Below are positions 6,752 to 14,151 of a stretch of DNA of 17,088 nt, piece after piece. The notes beneath the pieces are model-generated. The model had not been told where the DNA came from and did not search any database. It worked only from the letters and a program-made list of their open reading frames with translations. The stretch lies in NCBI GenBank assembly GCA_900769565.1, contig CAAGHC010000014.1:1-17088 (forward strand), read 5' to 3'. The DNA comes from Clostridia bacterium. GTDB taxonomy: Bacteria > Bacillota > Clostridia > Christensenellales > Borkfalkiaceae. The first letter of the stretch is position 1. Each line of letters starts with the position of its first letter. Both the position numbers and the translations under genes were made by a program.

Positions 6752-8056
6752 ATGAACGCAAGAGAAACATTAAAGATTAATAATAAAAACCATTTAGAAA
6801 TTGGCGGTGTTGACTGTGTCAACTTAACAAAAACGTACGGTACGCCATTATACGTTATGGACCAAACATACGTAGAAAATATGTGTAAAATCTTTGATAA
6901 AACACTAAAAGATGAATATGGCGACGGCTTAATTTGTTATGCCTCAAAAGCTTTTTCTTGCAAGGAAATGTATAGAATTGTAAATAATTGCGGTATCGGT
7001 GCAGACGTAGTTTCCGGTGGCGAATTGTTTACCGCAAAACAAGTTGATTTTCCTATGGACAAAATATGTTTCCACGGCAATAATAAATCTAAAGACGAGT
7101 TAACGCTTGCAGTTAATTACGGCGTTAAGTATATTGTTTTAGATTCTTATTCTGAAGTTGATGATTTGGACGAAATTTGTTCTAATTCAGGTAAAATTCA
7201 ATCTGTGTTAATTAGAGTTAATCCCGGTGTTGAAGCGCATACTCATCATTATATTCAGACTGCAAAAATTGATTCTAAATTTGGTTTTTCAATTTGTAAT
7301 GGTGATGCCGAAAATATTGTTAAATACGTAAAAAGCAAAAAAAACTTATCGCTTGACGGTTTGCATTGTCACATAGGTTCTCAAATTTTTGAAAATAAGT
7401 CTTTTTTCATTGCAGTTGAAAAAATGACTGATTTTTATAAGTTTCTAAAAGATGAGTATAATTTTGAGTTTTCCGTTCTTAATATGGGTGGTGGCTTTGG
7501 TATTTGGTACGCTGAAGGTGATGCTGAAAAAAGTGTCGACGGTTACGCTGAATATATTAAGACCATAACTAGCGCTTTAATTGATGCCGTTAATAAAAAG
7601 AATATTAGAAAACCATTTTTGATTTTAGAGCCTGGTAGGTCAATTGTTGGCGAAGCCGGTATTACTCTTTACAACGTTGGCAGAATAAAGGAAATTAAAA
7701 AAGTTAAGAATTATTTATCGGTAAACGGTGGTATGTTTGAAAATCCTAGATTTGCGCTTTACCAAGCGAAGTATACAGCCGTTGCCGTTGAAAAGATGGG
7801 CGTTAAGCCTACTGAAAAGTATACCATTGCAGGAAAATGTTGTGAAAGTGGTGACGTTATTATAGAAGACGCTATGCTACCAAAAATGCAAGAAGGTGAT
7901 ATTCTAGCAGTTTTAAGCACGGGTGCGTATAACTATTCAATGTCAAGCAATTACAATAGAAATCTCGTTCCACCAGTTGTTATGGTTAAAGACGGGGATA
8001 GTCGTATTATAGTTAGACCCCAAACTTACGAAGATATCATTAGAAACGACGTTTAA
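6752..8056 (+). CDS. lysA: Diaminopimelate decarboxylase
   Basis: PLP enzyme that converts meso-diaminopimelate to L-lysine, the last step of the DAP pathway. Its 434 aa match the fold III decarboxylase family. The PLP lysine is K66 in YASKAF; HCHIGSQ (205-211), GGGFG (246-250) and EPGRS (293-297) shape the cofactor and phosphate site; C364 in CCESGD is the catalytic Cys contributed across the dimer, and GAYNYSMSSNYN closes the site. The start has only a weak ribosome binding site (GGG at 6742-6744). It is a one-gene unit with its own strong promoter and terminator, placed before the site-2 protease-scpAB operon; in Bacillus lysA also lies in the scpAB region. Presence suggests that the cell makes lysine itself and probably has a DAP-type peptidoglycan. 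Confidence 0.97.
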   Translation: MNARETLKINNKNHLEIGGVDCVNLTKTYGTPLYVMDQTYVENMCKIFDKTLKDEYGDGLICYASKAFSCKEMYRIVNNCGIGADVVSGGELFTAKQVDFPMDKICFHGNNKSKDELTLAVNYGVKYIVLDSYSEVDDLDEICSNSGKIQSVLIRVNPGVEAHTHHYIQTAKIDSKFGFSICNGDAENIVKYVKSKKNLSLDGLHCHIGSQIFENKSFFIAVEKMTDFYKFLKDEYNFEFSVLNMGGGFGIWYAEGDAEKSVDGYAEYIKTITSALIDAVNKKNIRKPFLILEPGRSIVGEAGITLYNVGRIKEIKKVKNYLSVNGGMFENPRFALYQAKYTAVAVEKMGVKPTEKYTIAGKCCESGDVIIEDAMLPKMQEGDILAVLSTGAYNYSMSSNYNRNLVPPVVMVKDGDSRIIVRPQTYEDIIRNDV

Positions 8057-8064
8057 TTATAATT

Positions 8065-8093
8065 AACGCTTGTCTATCGACGAGCGTTTTTTT
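8065..8093 (+). terminator. lysA terminator
   Basis: AACGCTTGTC (8065-8074) pairs with GACGAGCGTT (8079-8088), one G-U wobble, with a TATC loop and then an uninterrupted T tract to 8093. Confidence 0.9.
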
Positions 8094-8094
8094 C

Positions 8095-8123
8095 TTGCAT
8101 TTTTCTTCGTTTTGATATATAAT
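8095..8123 (+). promoter_or_regulatory. Sigma-A promoter of the site-2 protease-scpAB operon
   Basis: TTGCAT (8095-8100) and a perfect TATAAT (8118-8123) are 17 bp apart. It begins one base after the lysA terminator tract; the leader would be about 14 nt. Confidence 0.8.
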
Positions 8124-8143
8124 GAATACAATTGGTGTAATAA

Positions 8144-8809
8144 ATGGTTGAAACGATATTAAAATATATCTCTATATTTTTAGCATTATTAATAGTTTTA
8201 CCCGTGCACGAATTTGCACATGGCTTTGCTGCGGTTAAAAACGGTGATTTAACGCCTAAATTATATAATAGATATACGATTAATCCACTTGCGCATTTTG
8301 ACCTTTACGGGCTTATTTGTTTTGCCGTGGCAGGTTTTGGTTGGGCTAAACCTATGCCTGTAAACCCAAGCAATTTTAAAAATTACAAACGTGGATGTTT
8401 TGAAGTTGCTATCGCTGGGGTGACGGTAAATCTGATTACTGCATTTTTAGTTTATCCACTTTATATTTTAGCAAGTTTATATCTTCCGACTATCGGATAT
8501 TTTACTTACGTAATTGTTTTAACACTTTTTTTAACTTATAGTTTTAGTCTTTCGTTTTGCGTATTTAATTTAATACCTATTTATCCGTTAGATGGTTTTA
8601 GAGTTGTTGACGTGTTTAGTAAAAGACGTAATTCTTTATATTGGTTTTTAAGAAATAAAGGCATTTATGTACTTTATGGTTTGATTATTTTAAGTTTTAT
8701 TGCTGATTTTACAGGATTGTATTATCTTGATATTTTGGGCTATGTGATAAATTTTATTACGGGATATATTAGTATTCCTATTACGGCTTTTTGGGGGTTG
8801 ATTTTATAA
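8144..8809 (+). CDS. Site-2 protease family (M50) membrane metallopeptidase
   Basis: Multi-pass zinc protease of the short YwhC/Rip-like class. The zinc motif is H22-E23-F-A-H26 in the first hydrophobic segment, and the third ligand is D150 in NLIPIYPLDG. Between them are conserved KPMPVNP and AGVTVNLI segments; about five to six membrane helices are visible (roughly 5-30, 55-70, 88-110, 117-145, 172-190, 195-218). The family cuts membrane substrates inside the bilayer, but the substrate here is unknown. It lacks the PDZ domain of RseP/RasP and is much shorter than those, and it is too divergent in context to be called SpoIVFB. Genes of this class often lie before scpA in Clostridia. Its stop codon overlaps the scpA start (TAATG), so the genes are coupled. 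Confidence 0.92.
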   Translation: MVETILKYISIFLALLIVLPVHEFAHGFAAVKNGDLTPKLYNRYTINPLAHFDLYGLICFAVAGFGWAKPMPVNPSNFKNYKRGCFEVAIAGVTVNLITAFLVYPLYILASLYLPTIGYFTYVIVLTLFLTYSFSLSFCVFNLIPIYPLDGFRVVDVFSKRRNSLYWFLRNKGIYVLYGLIILSFIADFTGLYYLDILGYVINFITGYISIPITAFWGLIL

Positions 8810-9579
8810 TGGCAGAATTTGAATCGATTGTCGATTATTCTACTAAACTTGATAATTTTGAAGGTCCTCTTGATTTGCTTTTACACTTGATTAAAGAGGC
8901 AAAAATTGAAATTAAAGATATATTTGTTTCAGAAGTTACCGAGCAATTTTTGCAATATATGAATAATCTTGAAGTTTTGGACGTGGATAAGGCTAGCGAA
9001 TATTTAAATATGGCGGCTACCCTTTTAGAAATAAAATCAAAATCAATATTACCTAGAATTGAAGAGTTTACCGACGATATTGAAGACCCAGAACAAGCAC
9101 TTATTAGACAACTTGAAGAGTATAAGTTATTTAAAGAGGCTAGTGAAAAACTTAAAGAACAAGAAAACGTTTTAAGGTTTTATAAAGAGCCTGATAAATC
9201 TGTTGGTGACGTTAAGGTAGTTTATACGGACTTTAATTTAGATGGTTTAATTTCTGCCTTTTCAAAACTTTTGATGCGTGTAGATGATAAAAAAAGGCAG
9301 GAAAACGTATTAAAGGAAATTCCTAAAGAAGTTTTTACGGTTAAAGATAAGGTTGAACATATAAGAACGGTTCTTCTTGATAGAAAAGAAGCAAGCTTTT
9401 TTGAAATGTTTTCAAGTTATTATACTAAAAACGAGCTTATTACAACCTTTCAAGCAATGCTTGAATTATTAAAATTACAATACATAAAAGTCGAACAAAA
9501 TGGTGTATTTGACGATATTACAATTATTTTAAGGGATGATAGAAATGAAGAACTTGGAGAAATTGACGAATATAATTGA
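8809..9579 (+). CDS. scpA: Segregation and condensation protein A
   Basis: Kleisin subunit of the SMC-ScpA-ScpB complex that organises and segregates the chromosome. From ATG 8809 it is 256 aa. The N-terminal FEGPLDLLLHLIKEAKIEI is the diagnostic ScpA segment that binds the SMC neck; LNMAATLLEIKSKSILPR follows at about 68-85, and the C-terminal winged helix (about 185-250) contacts the SMC head. The TTG at 8791 is in frame but unnecessary; GGGGG at 8793-8797 precedes the ATG. The start overlaps the protease stop by one base and the end overlaps scpB by 35 bp, a tightly coupled arrangement typical of scpAB. Confidence 0.97.
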   Translation: MAEFESIVDYSTKLDNFEGPLDLLLHLIKEAKIEIKDIFVSEVTEQFLQYMNNLEVLDVDKASEYLNMAATLLEIKSKSILPRIEEFTDDIEDPEQALIRQLEEYKLFKEASEKLKEQENVLRFYKEPDKSVGDVKVVYTDFNLDGLISAFSKLLMRVDDKKRQENVLKEIPKEVFTVKDKVEHIRTVLLDRKEASFFEMFSSYYTKNELITTFQAMLELLKLQYIKVEQNGVFDDITIILRDDRNEELGEIDEYN

Positions 9580-10276
9580 GTCTATATTGTTTGTATCAGG
9601 TACGCAAGTGGCGATAAGCGATATAGCTGAAAAACTTGAAGTAACCGATAAGGATATTTTGAATTGCGTTAAAATTTTACAGGAAAAGTATTCTGAAAAT
9701 AGTGGTATTCATTTACTTTCTTTTAATAAAAAATTGCAATTTTGCTCTAATCCTAACTACGCTGAAGAAGTTTCGTCAGTTCTTAATCCTATTAAAGAAC
9801 GTGAATTATCAAAAAGCATGCTTGAAGTTGCAGCCATTATCGCATATAAACAACCCGTTACACGTATTGATTTAGAAGAAATACGTGGCAATAGCGAATA
9901 CGCTGTGCAAAAACTTTTAGAACTTGGGGTGATTGAGCCCGTAGGAAGAAAAGATGCCGTTGGTAAGCCGGTACTTTTTGGAACTACTGATAAATTCTTA
10001 AAACGTTTCCAAATTTCTTCGCTTGATGAATTGCCGGATTATGAAGATTTAATAAATAAAATTCAACTTATCCATGGCGATAAACAAGATGATGACGATT
10101 ACTTGTACAAAAAAGACGTTTACGTCGAAGAAACAGCAGTTTCTGATGCATCTAATGATAGCGTTGAAGTGCAGTCTGTTGAGCAAGAAAACGTTGAGGA
10201 TGACTTTGAACTACCCGATATTGAAGACGAAGAAGTTCCGGATTTTTTAAAGGGTGAAGACGTTGAAAAATTTTAA
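9545..10276 (+). CDS. scpB: Segregation and condensation protein B
   Basis: Dimeric winged-helix (kite) partner of ScpA in the bacterial condensin. From ATG 9545 (243 aa), conserved parts include IIESILFVSG near the start and the second winged helix with AAIIAYKQPVTRIDLEEIRG, VQKLLELGVIEPVGRK and the family's GKPVLFGTT. AAGGG (9531-9535) is correctly spaced for 9545, so I prefer it to the ATG at 9536. The last ~50 residues form a strongly acidic Asp/Glu tail, which is not needed for the fold. It overlaps scpA and ends the operon before a strong terminator. Confidence 0.97.
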   Translation: MKNLEKLTNIIESILFVSGTQVAISDIAEKLEVTDKDILNCVKILQEKYSENSGIHLLSFNKKLQFCSNPNYAEEVSSVLNPIKERELSKSMLEVAAIIAYKQPVTRIDLEEIRGNSEYAVQKLLELGVIEPVGRKDAVGKPVLFGTTDKFLKRFQISSLDELPDYEDLINKIQLIHGDKQDDDDYLYKKDVYVEETAVSDASNDSVEVQSVEQENVEDDFELPDIEDEEVPDFLKGEDVEKF

Positions 10277-10290
10277 TAATAAAAAAACAT

Positions 10291-10320
10291 AAGCGCTCAA
10301 ATTGAGCGCTTTTTTATTTT
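10291..10320 (+). terminator. scpB terminator
   Basis: AAGCGCTCA (10291-10299) pairs perfectly with TGAGCGCTT (10303-10311) around an AAT loop, followed by TTTTATTTTT. An A-rich run upstream could make it partly bidirectional. Confidence 0.92.
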
Positions 10321-10327
10321 TAATTTA

Positions 10328-10356
10328 GTATATAAAAATTGCAAATGCAGATATTA
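10328..10356 (+). promoter_or_regulatory. Possible forespore-type promoter of the DUF2953-gerW operon
   Basis: GTATA (10328-10332) matches GHATR and lies 17 bp before GATATTA (10350-10356), one mismatch from CATnnTA. The ytfI-ytfJ pair of Bacillus is a sigma-F target, which makes the idea reasonable. TATTAT in the same place could equally be a weak sigma-A -10. Confidence 0.28.
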
Positions 10357-10360
10357 TAGA

Positions 10361-10912
10361 GTGTTACTTGTTAGTATAATTTCTTTTATTATCATAATTT
10401 TTCCACTACTTTTAAATATAAATTTATTATTTATTAAAGAGCATAAAAAACTATATTTTACTTTAGGTTTATATAAAATTAGTTTTTTAAGTGGTTACGT
10501 AGAAATCGTTGATGACAGTTTGGCAATACATTTATCAAATAAAAAGGCTATAATTATACCATTTAAATCTTTTTTCGAATTAGAAAAGAAAATTAAACCA
10601 TTAAAAGATTATCACGTAATTAAATTTAAATATTTAGTTGAACTTGGCAGTGAAAATAATATGCTGTCTAGTGTATCCATAGGTTTTATTATAAATTACG
10701 TGTTTAATATAGGCAAAAAAATAGTTAATGGAATAAAACCATACGTAACTATTGATGGACAAACTGACGTTTACGAAAATAAAAATGTTTTTAACGTATA
10801 TATAAGAGCATCAGTATTATTTAATTTGCTAATGGTGCTGTTGAGTCTTATTAAAATTATTTTGGAGAAGATTATTTATGCAATCGGAGCAAAGAAAAAA
10901 CAAAATCAATAA
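10361..10912 (+). CDS. DUF2953 (YtfI-like) membrane-anchored protein
   Basis: A 183-aa protein of unknown biochemical function. Residues 1-25 are a strongly hydrophobic membrane helix; the middle is a soluble, beta-rich part, and residues about 148-175 form a second, amphipathic or membrane-associated helix before the basic tail KKKQNQ. The pattern and the position directly before gerW(ytfJ) match YtfI/DUF2953, whose gene pairs with ytfJ in spore formers. The GTG start has no good ribosome binding site and lies only a few bases after the putative -10, so the true start could be slightly downstream (TTG 10364 or 10370). Its end overlaps gerW by 35 bp. I infer a sporulation role from the neighbour; the sequence itself shows no catalytic motif. 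Confidence 0.75.
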   Translation: MLLVSIISFIIIIFPLLLNINLLFIKEHKKLYFTLGLYKISFLSGYVEIVDDSLAIHLSNKKAIIIPFKSFFELEKKIKPLKDYHVIKFKYLVELGSENNMLSSVSIGFIINYVFNIGKKIVNGIKPYVTIDGQTDVYENKNVFNVYIRASVLFNLLMVLLSLIKIILEKIIYAIGAKKKQNQ

Positions 10913-11282
10913 AGTTATAGAAACCACCCTAAAGAATTTAAATGGTTTAATCGACGTTAATACCGTTGTTGGTAAACCTATAAGTACCGATAATGGCGAA
11001 TACATTTTGCCGATATCTAAAGTTACCGTTGGCGTTTTAATGGGTGGCGGTGAATATGGAAAACTCAATATTTTTAAAAAGAATGAAGATTTGCCATATT
11101 CTGCTGGTAACGGTGCGATTATTTCGGTAAAACCAACGGGATTTTTGATTAAAGAAAACGGGACTTATAAAATGATTAGCGTTGCTGAAAGCCCATATGA
11201 AAAGTTTGTTGAAAAAGCAACTGATTTAATAAACTCAATTACAAGTGAGCAAAACAAAAACATAGATTATGGTGCAGAATGA
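10878..11282 (+). CDS. gerW: GerW family sporulation protein (YtfJ)
   Basis: Spore protein of the YtfJ/GerW family, needed in Bacillus for normal germination with some germinants; biochemical function unknown. At 134 aa it is near the family size (about 150). The family core is clear: VGKPISTDNGEYILPISKVT (32-50), the glycine-rich VGVLMGGGEYG (51-61) and GNGAIISVKPTGFLI (77-91). GGAGAAG at 10863-10869 is a good ribosome binding site. It overlaps DUF2953 by 35 bp and the next gene by 4 bp (ATGA). It is one of the two firm markers in this window that the organism belongs to an endospore-forming lineage. Confidence 0.92.
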   Translation: MQSEQRKNKINKVIETTLKNLNGLIDVNTVVGKPISTDNGEYILPISKVTVGVLMGGGEYGKLNIFKKNEDLPYSAGNGAIISVKPTGFLIKENGTYKMISVAESPYEKFVEKATDLINSITSEQNKNIDYGAE

Positions 11283-12352
11283 AAAAATTATTAATAATAT
11301 TTTTGCTTGTTGTTTTGGCATTGCCTGTATCTTTTTATAAAAACGTAAATTTTTCTTTAGCAAATGCAAGTAGTGCGTATTCTGAAATTGTTATGGAAGT
11401 TAAATCAGGTAGAGTTTTACACGAAAATAATGCTAGAACTAAAAAATTTATGGCAAGTACAACTAAAATTTTAACAGCAATAGTTGTTATAGAAAATTGT
11501 AATTTAGACGATTTAGTTACCGTAACTGCCGATACTGTTGGTGTTGAAGGTTCTAGCATCTATCTTGAAACGGGTGAAAAAATAACAGTTAGAGAACTTC
11601 TTTATGGTTTAATGCTACGTTCTGGTAATGATTGTGCAGAAACTTTGGCTAAATATTGTAGCGGTAATAATAAAAAGTTTGCCGAGTTAATGAATGAAAC
11701 CGCATTAAAGATTGGCGCTAAAAACAGTAATTTTGTAAATCCACATGGTCTGCACGACGATAATCATTATACGACAGCATACGATTTAGCACTTATTTCT
11801 TGTTATGCTATATCAAATAAAGTGTTTAAGGAAATTGTTTCAACCAAGTCAATCAATATATCCAACAGTAATCACGATTATGTCAGACATTTGATTAATA
11901 AAAACAAAATGCTAGACGAATTTGACGGCACAACCGGAATTAAAACGGGATTTACTAAAAAAGCCGGCAGGTGTTTAGTTACAAGTTGCCAAAGAAACGG
12001 AATGGAATTAGTTTGTGTTGTATTAAATTGTCCACCTATGTGGGAACAATCAAAACAACTTTTAACTACTTGTTTTAATGAATACATCAACTACAAATTA
12101 GTTGAAAGTGATTATATTATTGATTTTTTAGACGTAGAAAATTCTAATATTAAATGTGGTGTTTACGTTAAATCAGACGTTGTGCTACCATTAGATAGTT
12201 ATGAAAAGGAAAATCTAATAATCGAATACGATTTACCAACAAAACTTAATTTACCGATAAAAAAAGACCAAGAGATTGGAAATATTAAAATTATGTGTAA
12301 AAATAACTTGATTTTTAACGCAAAAATATATACTATTATAGAAGTAAAATAA
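11279..12352 (+). CDS. D-alanyl-D-alanine carboxypeptidase (S11, DacF/DacB-type), copy 2
   Basis: Second secreted penicillin-binding D,D-carboxypeptidase. Active-site motifs are S60-T-T-K63, S115-G-N117 and K222-T-G224. A signal peptide covers residues 1-30 with a likely cleavage after ANA (28-30); the catalytic domain runs to about 265 and a C-terminal beta domain to the end (357 aa), without an obvious amphipathic membrane anchor. The start overlaps the gerW stop (ATGA). The position before rluB corresponds to dacB of the Bacillus scpAB-dacB-spmAB-rluB region, and the coupling to gerW suggests spore-cortex maturation. Copy 1 at 5447 shares the motifs but has SMNK and SAND in place of STTK and SGND, so the two are diverged paralogues, not a recent duplication. 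Confidence 0.94.
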   Translation: MKKLLIIFLLVVLALPVSFYKNVNFSLANASSAYSEIVMEVKSGRVLHENNARTKKFMASTTKILTAIVVIENCNLDDLVTVTADTVGVEGSSIYLETGEKITVRELLYGLMLRSGNDCAETLAKYCSGNNKKFAELMNETALKIGAKNSNFVNPHGLHDDNHYTTAYDLALISCYAISNKVFKEIVSTKSINISNSNHDYVRHLINKNKMLDEFDGTTGIKTGFTKKAGRCLVTSCQRNGMELVCVVLNCPPMWEQSKQLLTTCFNEYINYKLVESDYIIDFLDVENSNIKCGVYVKSDVVLPLDSYEKENLIIEYDLPTKLNLPIKKDQEIGNIKIMCKNNLIFNAKIYTIIEVK

Positions 12353-12368
12353 ATTATAAAGGTAAATT

Positions 12369-13073
12369 ATGCGTATAAACAAATTTTTGGCAACTAGTGG
12401 TGTTGCATCAAGACGTGCATCTGACCAACTTATTATGGACGGGGTTGTAAAAATTAACGGCAAGGGTTGTTCTATTGGTGATGACGTAGACGTGTCAAGC
12501 GATACGGTAACTGTAAATGGTAAAATTGTAAACGTGGTAAAAAAATATGAATATTATATAATGAATAAACCTAAAGGCTACGTTTGTACCGTTAAAGACG
12601 ATAAGGGCAGAAAGACGGTTATGGACCTTTTGCCAACCAAAGCAAAAAGACTTTTTCCGGTTGGCAGATTAGATTATGATTCTGAAGGGCTTTTATTATT
12701 TACAAACGACGGCGAGTTAACCTTTAAGTTGACACATCCAAAAAATGAAGTTCCTAAAACTTATTTAGTTAAAACGGAAAAACCTGTTTCCGAAGAAGAT
12801 TTGTCTAAACTTCGTCAAGGGGTTTATATTGATGGTGTTAAAACTAAAAAATGTAACGTTAAATTGATTGAAAGCACCAAAACGGGTAGCAAATTACATA
12901 TTACTATAACTGAAGGTAGAAACCGTCAGGTAAGAAAAATGTTTGAGGCGGTCAATAATAACGTAGACTTTCTTAAACGAATTAAAATCGGCGACTTAAC
13001 TTTAACAGGTTTAAACCGTGGTGAAGTTAGGCAACTTTCAGCAAGAGAAATTGATTATTTACTCAATGTTTAG
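12369..13073 (+). CDS. rluB: Ribosomal large-subunit pseudouridine synthase (RsuA/RluB family)
   Basis: Converts a specific uridine of 23S rRNA to pseudouridine. The 234 aa consist of an N-terminal S4 RNA-binding domain (1-50, MRINKFLATSGVASRRASD) and the RsuA/RluB/E/F catalytic domain; the catalytic aspartate is D102 in GRLDYDSEGLLL. YYIMNKPKGY (62-71) and EGRNRQVRKMF near residue 180 are further signatures. AAAGG at 12358-12362 is the ribosome binding site. It follows the carboxypeptidase by 16 bp. In Bacillus spmA and spmB lie between dacB and rluB, but here they are absent. RluB versus another family member is judged by context. Confidence 0.94.
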   Translation: MRINKFLATSGVASRRASDQLIMDGVVKINGKGCSIGDDVDVSSDTVTVNGKIVNVVKKYEYYIMNKPKGYVCTVKDDKGRKTVMDLLPTKAKRLFPVGRLDYDSEGLLLFTNDGELTFKLTHPKNEVPKTYLVKTEKPVSEEDLSKLRQGVYIDGVKTKKCNVKLIESTKTGSKLHITITEGRNRQVRKMFEAVNNNVDFLKRIKIGDLTLTGLNRGEVRQLSAREIDYLLNV

Positions 13074-13076
13074 TCG

Positions 13077-13103
13077 AAAACCACTAATTTTAGTGGTTTT
13101 TTT
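13077..13103. terminator. Convergent terminator between rluB and the CDF transporter
   Basis: AAAACCACTA (13077-13086) pairs perfectly with TAGTGGTTTT (13091-13100), loop ATTT, followed by a T tract on the plus strand. On the minus strand only four U follow, so it is stronger for rluB but probably also serves the opposing gene. Confidence 0.88.
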
Positions 13104-13995
13104 AATGTTTATGAATAAACTCTTTGTTAAAGTTATCTAAAAGGTTGCAACAAACTTCTGTACAAAACTCATCTTCTAATTCTATTTCTATAACCGAGTG
13201 GTTAATATTAAAATCTTCTAATAAGTGTTTTACCTTTCTTTTTAAGTCGCTTTGTGACGTATTATTCGAAATTTTAACGTGCATGGTTGAACATAAATTT
13301 ATACCATCTACGCTCCATACGTGTAAATGGTGAGCGTCAATAACGCCGTTAATACCTAATATTTTTTCTTTAATTACGTCTAATTTTATATTTTGTGGCG
13401 TTTTATCTAATAAAACGGAAAATATTTCTTTTAAGTTTTTTATGGCAAAAATTATAATAAATAATGATACGATAATTGATAATATCGGGTCTATTATCGT
13501 TAAATTACTAAATTTTATAATTATTGCACCAACAAGAACGACAATCCAACCTAAAACGTCTTCTAACATGTGTAGATTTACTGCTTTTTGGTTTAAATTT
13601 TCTTTATGTCTTGTTAAATACATTGATATAGCGTTTATTACAAGTCCTAAAACTGCAAACATTATCATACCGTCGTAATTTATTGTTGCGGGATTTAATA
13701 CTCTAGTTATTGCTTTTACGATAATAACAACCGAACTTAACAATAATATTGTAGTAGTAATCAAACTTCCTACGACTGAATATCTGGTGTAACCATAAGA
13801 ACTTTTGTTATCTGCTAATTTTCTAGCCTTCTTTTCTAAAATTAATGAAATTCCTATACTTATTGCATCGCCAAAATCGTGCAATGCGTCTGACATAATA
13901 GCAAAACTATTAGTTAATATTCCACCTATAAATTCAAAAATTGAAAAAAAGAAATTTAAAATAAATGCTATAAAAATATTTTTTTCTGTTTTCAT
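13102..13995 (-). CDS. Cation diffusion facilitator (CDF) metal exporter, CzcD/ZitB-like
   Basis: Proton-coupled exporter of divalent metal, most likely zinc. The 297 aa contain six membrane helices (about 8-28, 30-50, 75-95, 110-126, 148-163, 168-186). Transport-site residues are visible in helix 2 (H39 and D43 in ALHDFGD) and helix 5 (H142 and D146 in HMLED); this HxxxD/HxxxD set is the zinc-type pattern, whereas iron or manganese members often have D in place of the first H. The cytoplasmic C-terminal domain carries AHHLHVW (221-227), and a Cys cluster FCTEVCC (277-283) may bind metal. AGGAG is present upstream, but about 13-14 nt from the ATG, an unusually long gap. It diverges from a TetR regulator across a palindrome. 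Metal specificity is inferred. Confidence 0.93.
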   Translation of the reverse strand: MKTEKNIFIAFILNFFFSIFEFIGGILTNSFAIMSDALHDFGDAISIGISLILEKKARKLADNKSSYGYTRYSVVGSLITTTILLLSSVVIIVKAITRVLNPATINYDGMIMFAVLGLVINAISMYLTRHKENLNQKAVNLHMLEDVLGWIVVLVGAIIIKFSNLTIIDPILSIIVSLFIIIFAIKNLKEIFSVLLDKTPQNIKLDVIKEKILGINGVIDAHHLHVWSVDGINLCSTMHVKISNNTSQSDLKRKVKHLLEDFNINHSVIEIELEDEFCTEVCCNLLDNFNKEFIHKH

Positions 13996-14030
13996 GATAA
14001 ATATTATTGACTCCTATGTTTTTTTACTGT

Positions 14031-14059
14031 AATATAAAACCGAACAAATTGTTCGATAA
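14031..14059 (-). promoter_or_regulatory. Possible promoter of the CDF gene
   Basis: On the minus strand TATATT (14036-14031) is a fair -10; the corresponding -35 at 14059-14054 (TTATCG) is poor. The palindrome at 14041-14055 fills the spacer. A poor -35 plus an operator in the spacer suggests regulator-dependent control. Confidence 0.38.
14041..14055. promoter_or_regulatory. Perfect palindrome, likely TetR-family operator
   Basis: CGAACAAATTGTTCG is a perfect 7+1+7 inverted repeat in the 156-bp divergent gap between the CDF and TetR genes. It lies in the spacer of the likely CDF promoter and over the -35 zone of a plus-strand TATAAT at 14065-14070. A related, weaker element, TTCGATATTGAA, is at 14110-14121. 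Confidence 0.68.
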
Positions 14060-14064
14060 AATTA

Positions 14065-14070
14065 TATAAT
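14065..14070 (+). promoter_or_regulatory. Possible -10 of the TetR gene
   Basis: A perfect TATAAT, with no good -35, whose -35 zone (around 14042-14047) is covered by the palindrome. It would give a leader of about 75 nt. The other TATAAT at 14144-14149 is too near the start codon unless the transcript is leaderless. Confidence 0.4.
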
Positions 14071-14151
14071 AGAAGTAACTTGTTGTAAACATACTTTTTT
14101 TATGAATAATTCGATATTGAACATTTAATTAAATTTGTATAGGTATAATAA

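Noticed and set aside
14041..14055. The CDF/TetR palindrome resembles a Gram-positive LexA box (CGAAC-N4-GTTCG)
   Set aside because: The spacer between CGAAC and GTTCG is 5 bp here, not 4, and neither flanking gene is an SOS gene; a TetR operator explains it better.
14144..14149. Perfect TATAAT directly before the TetR start codon
   Set aside because: The start site would fall in or after the ATG (14152) and no -35 is present; it would need a leaderless transcript downstream of the start, so 14065-14070 is preferred.
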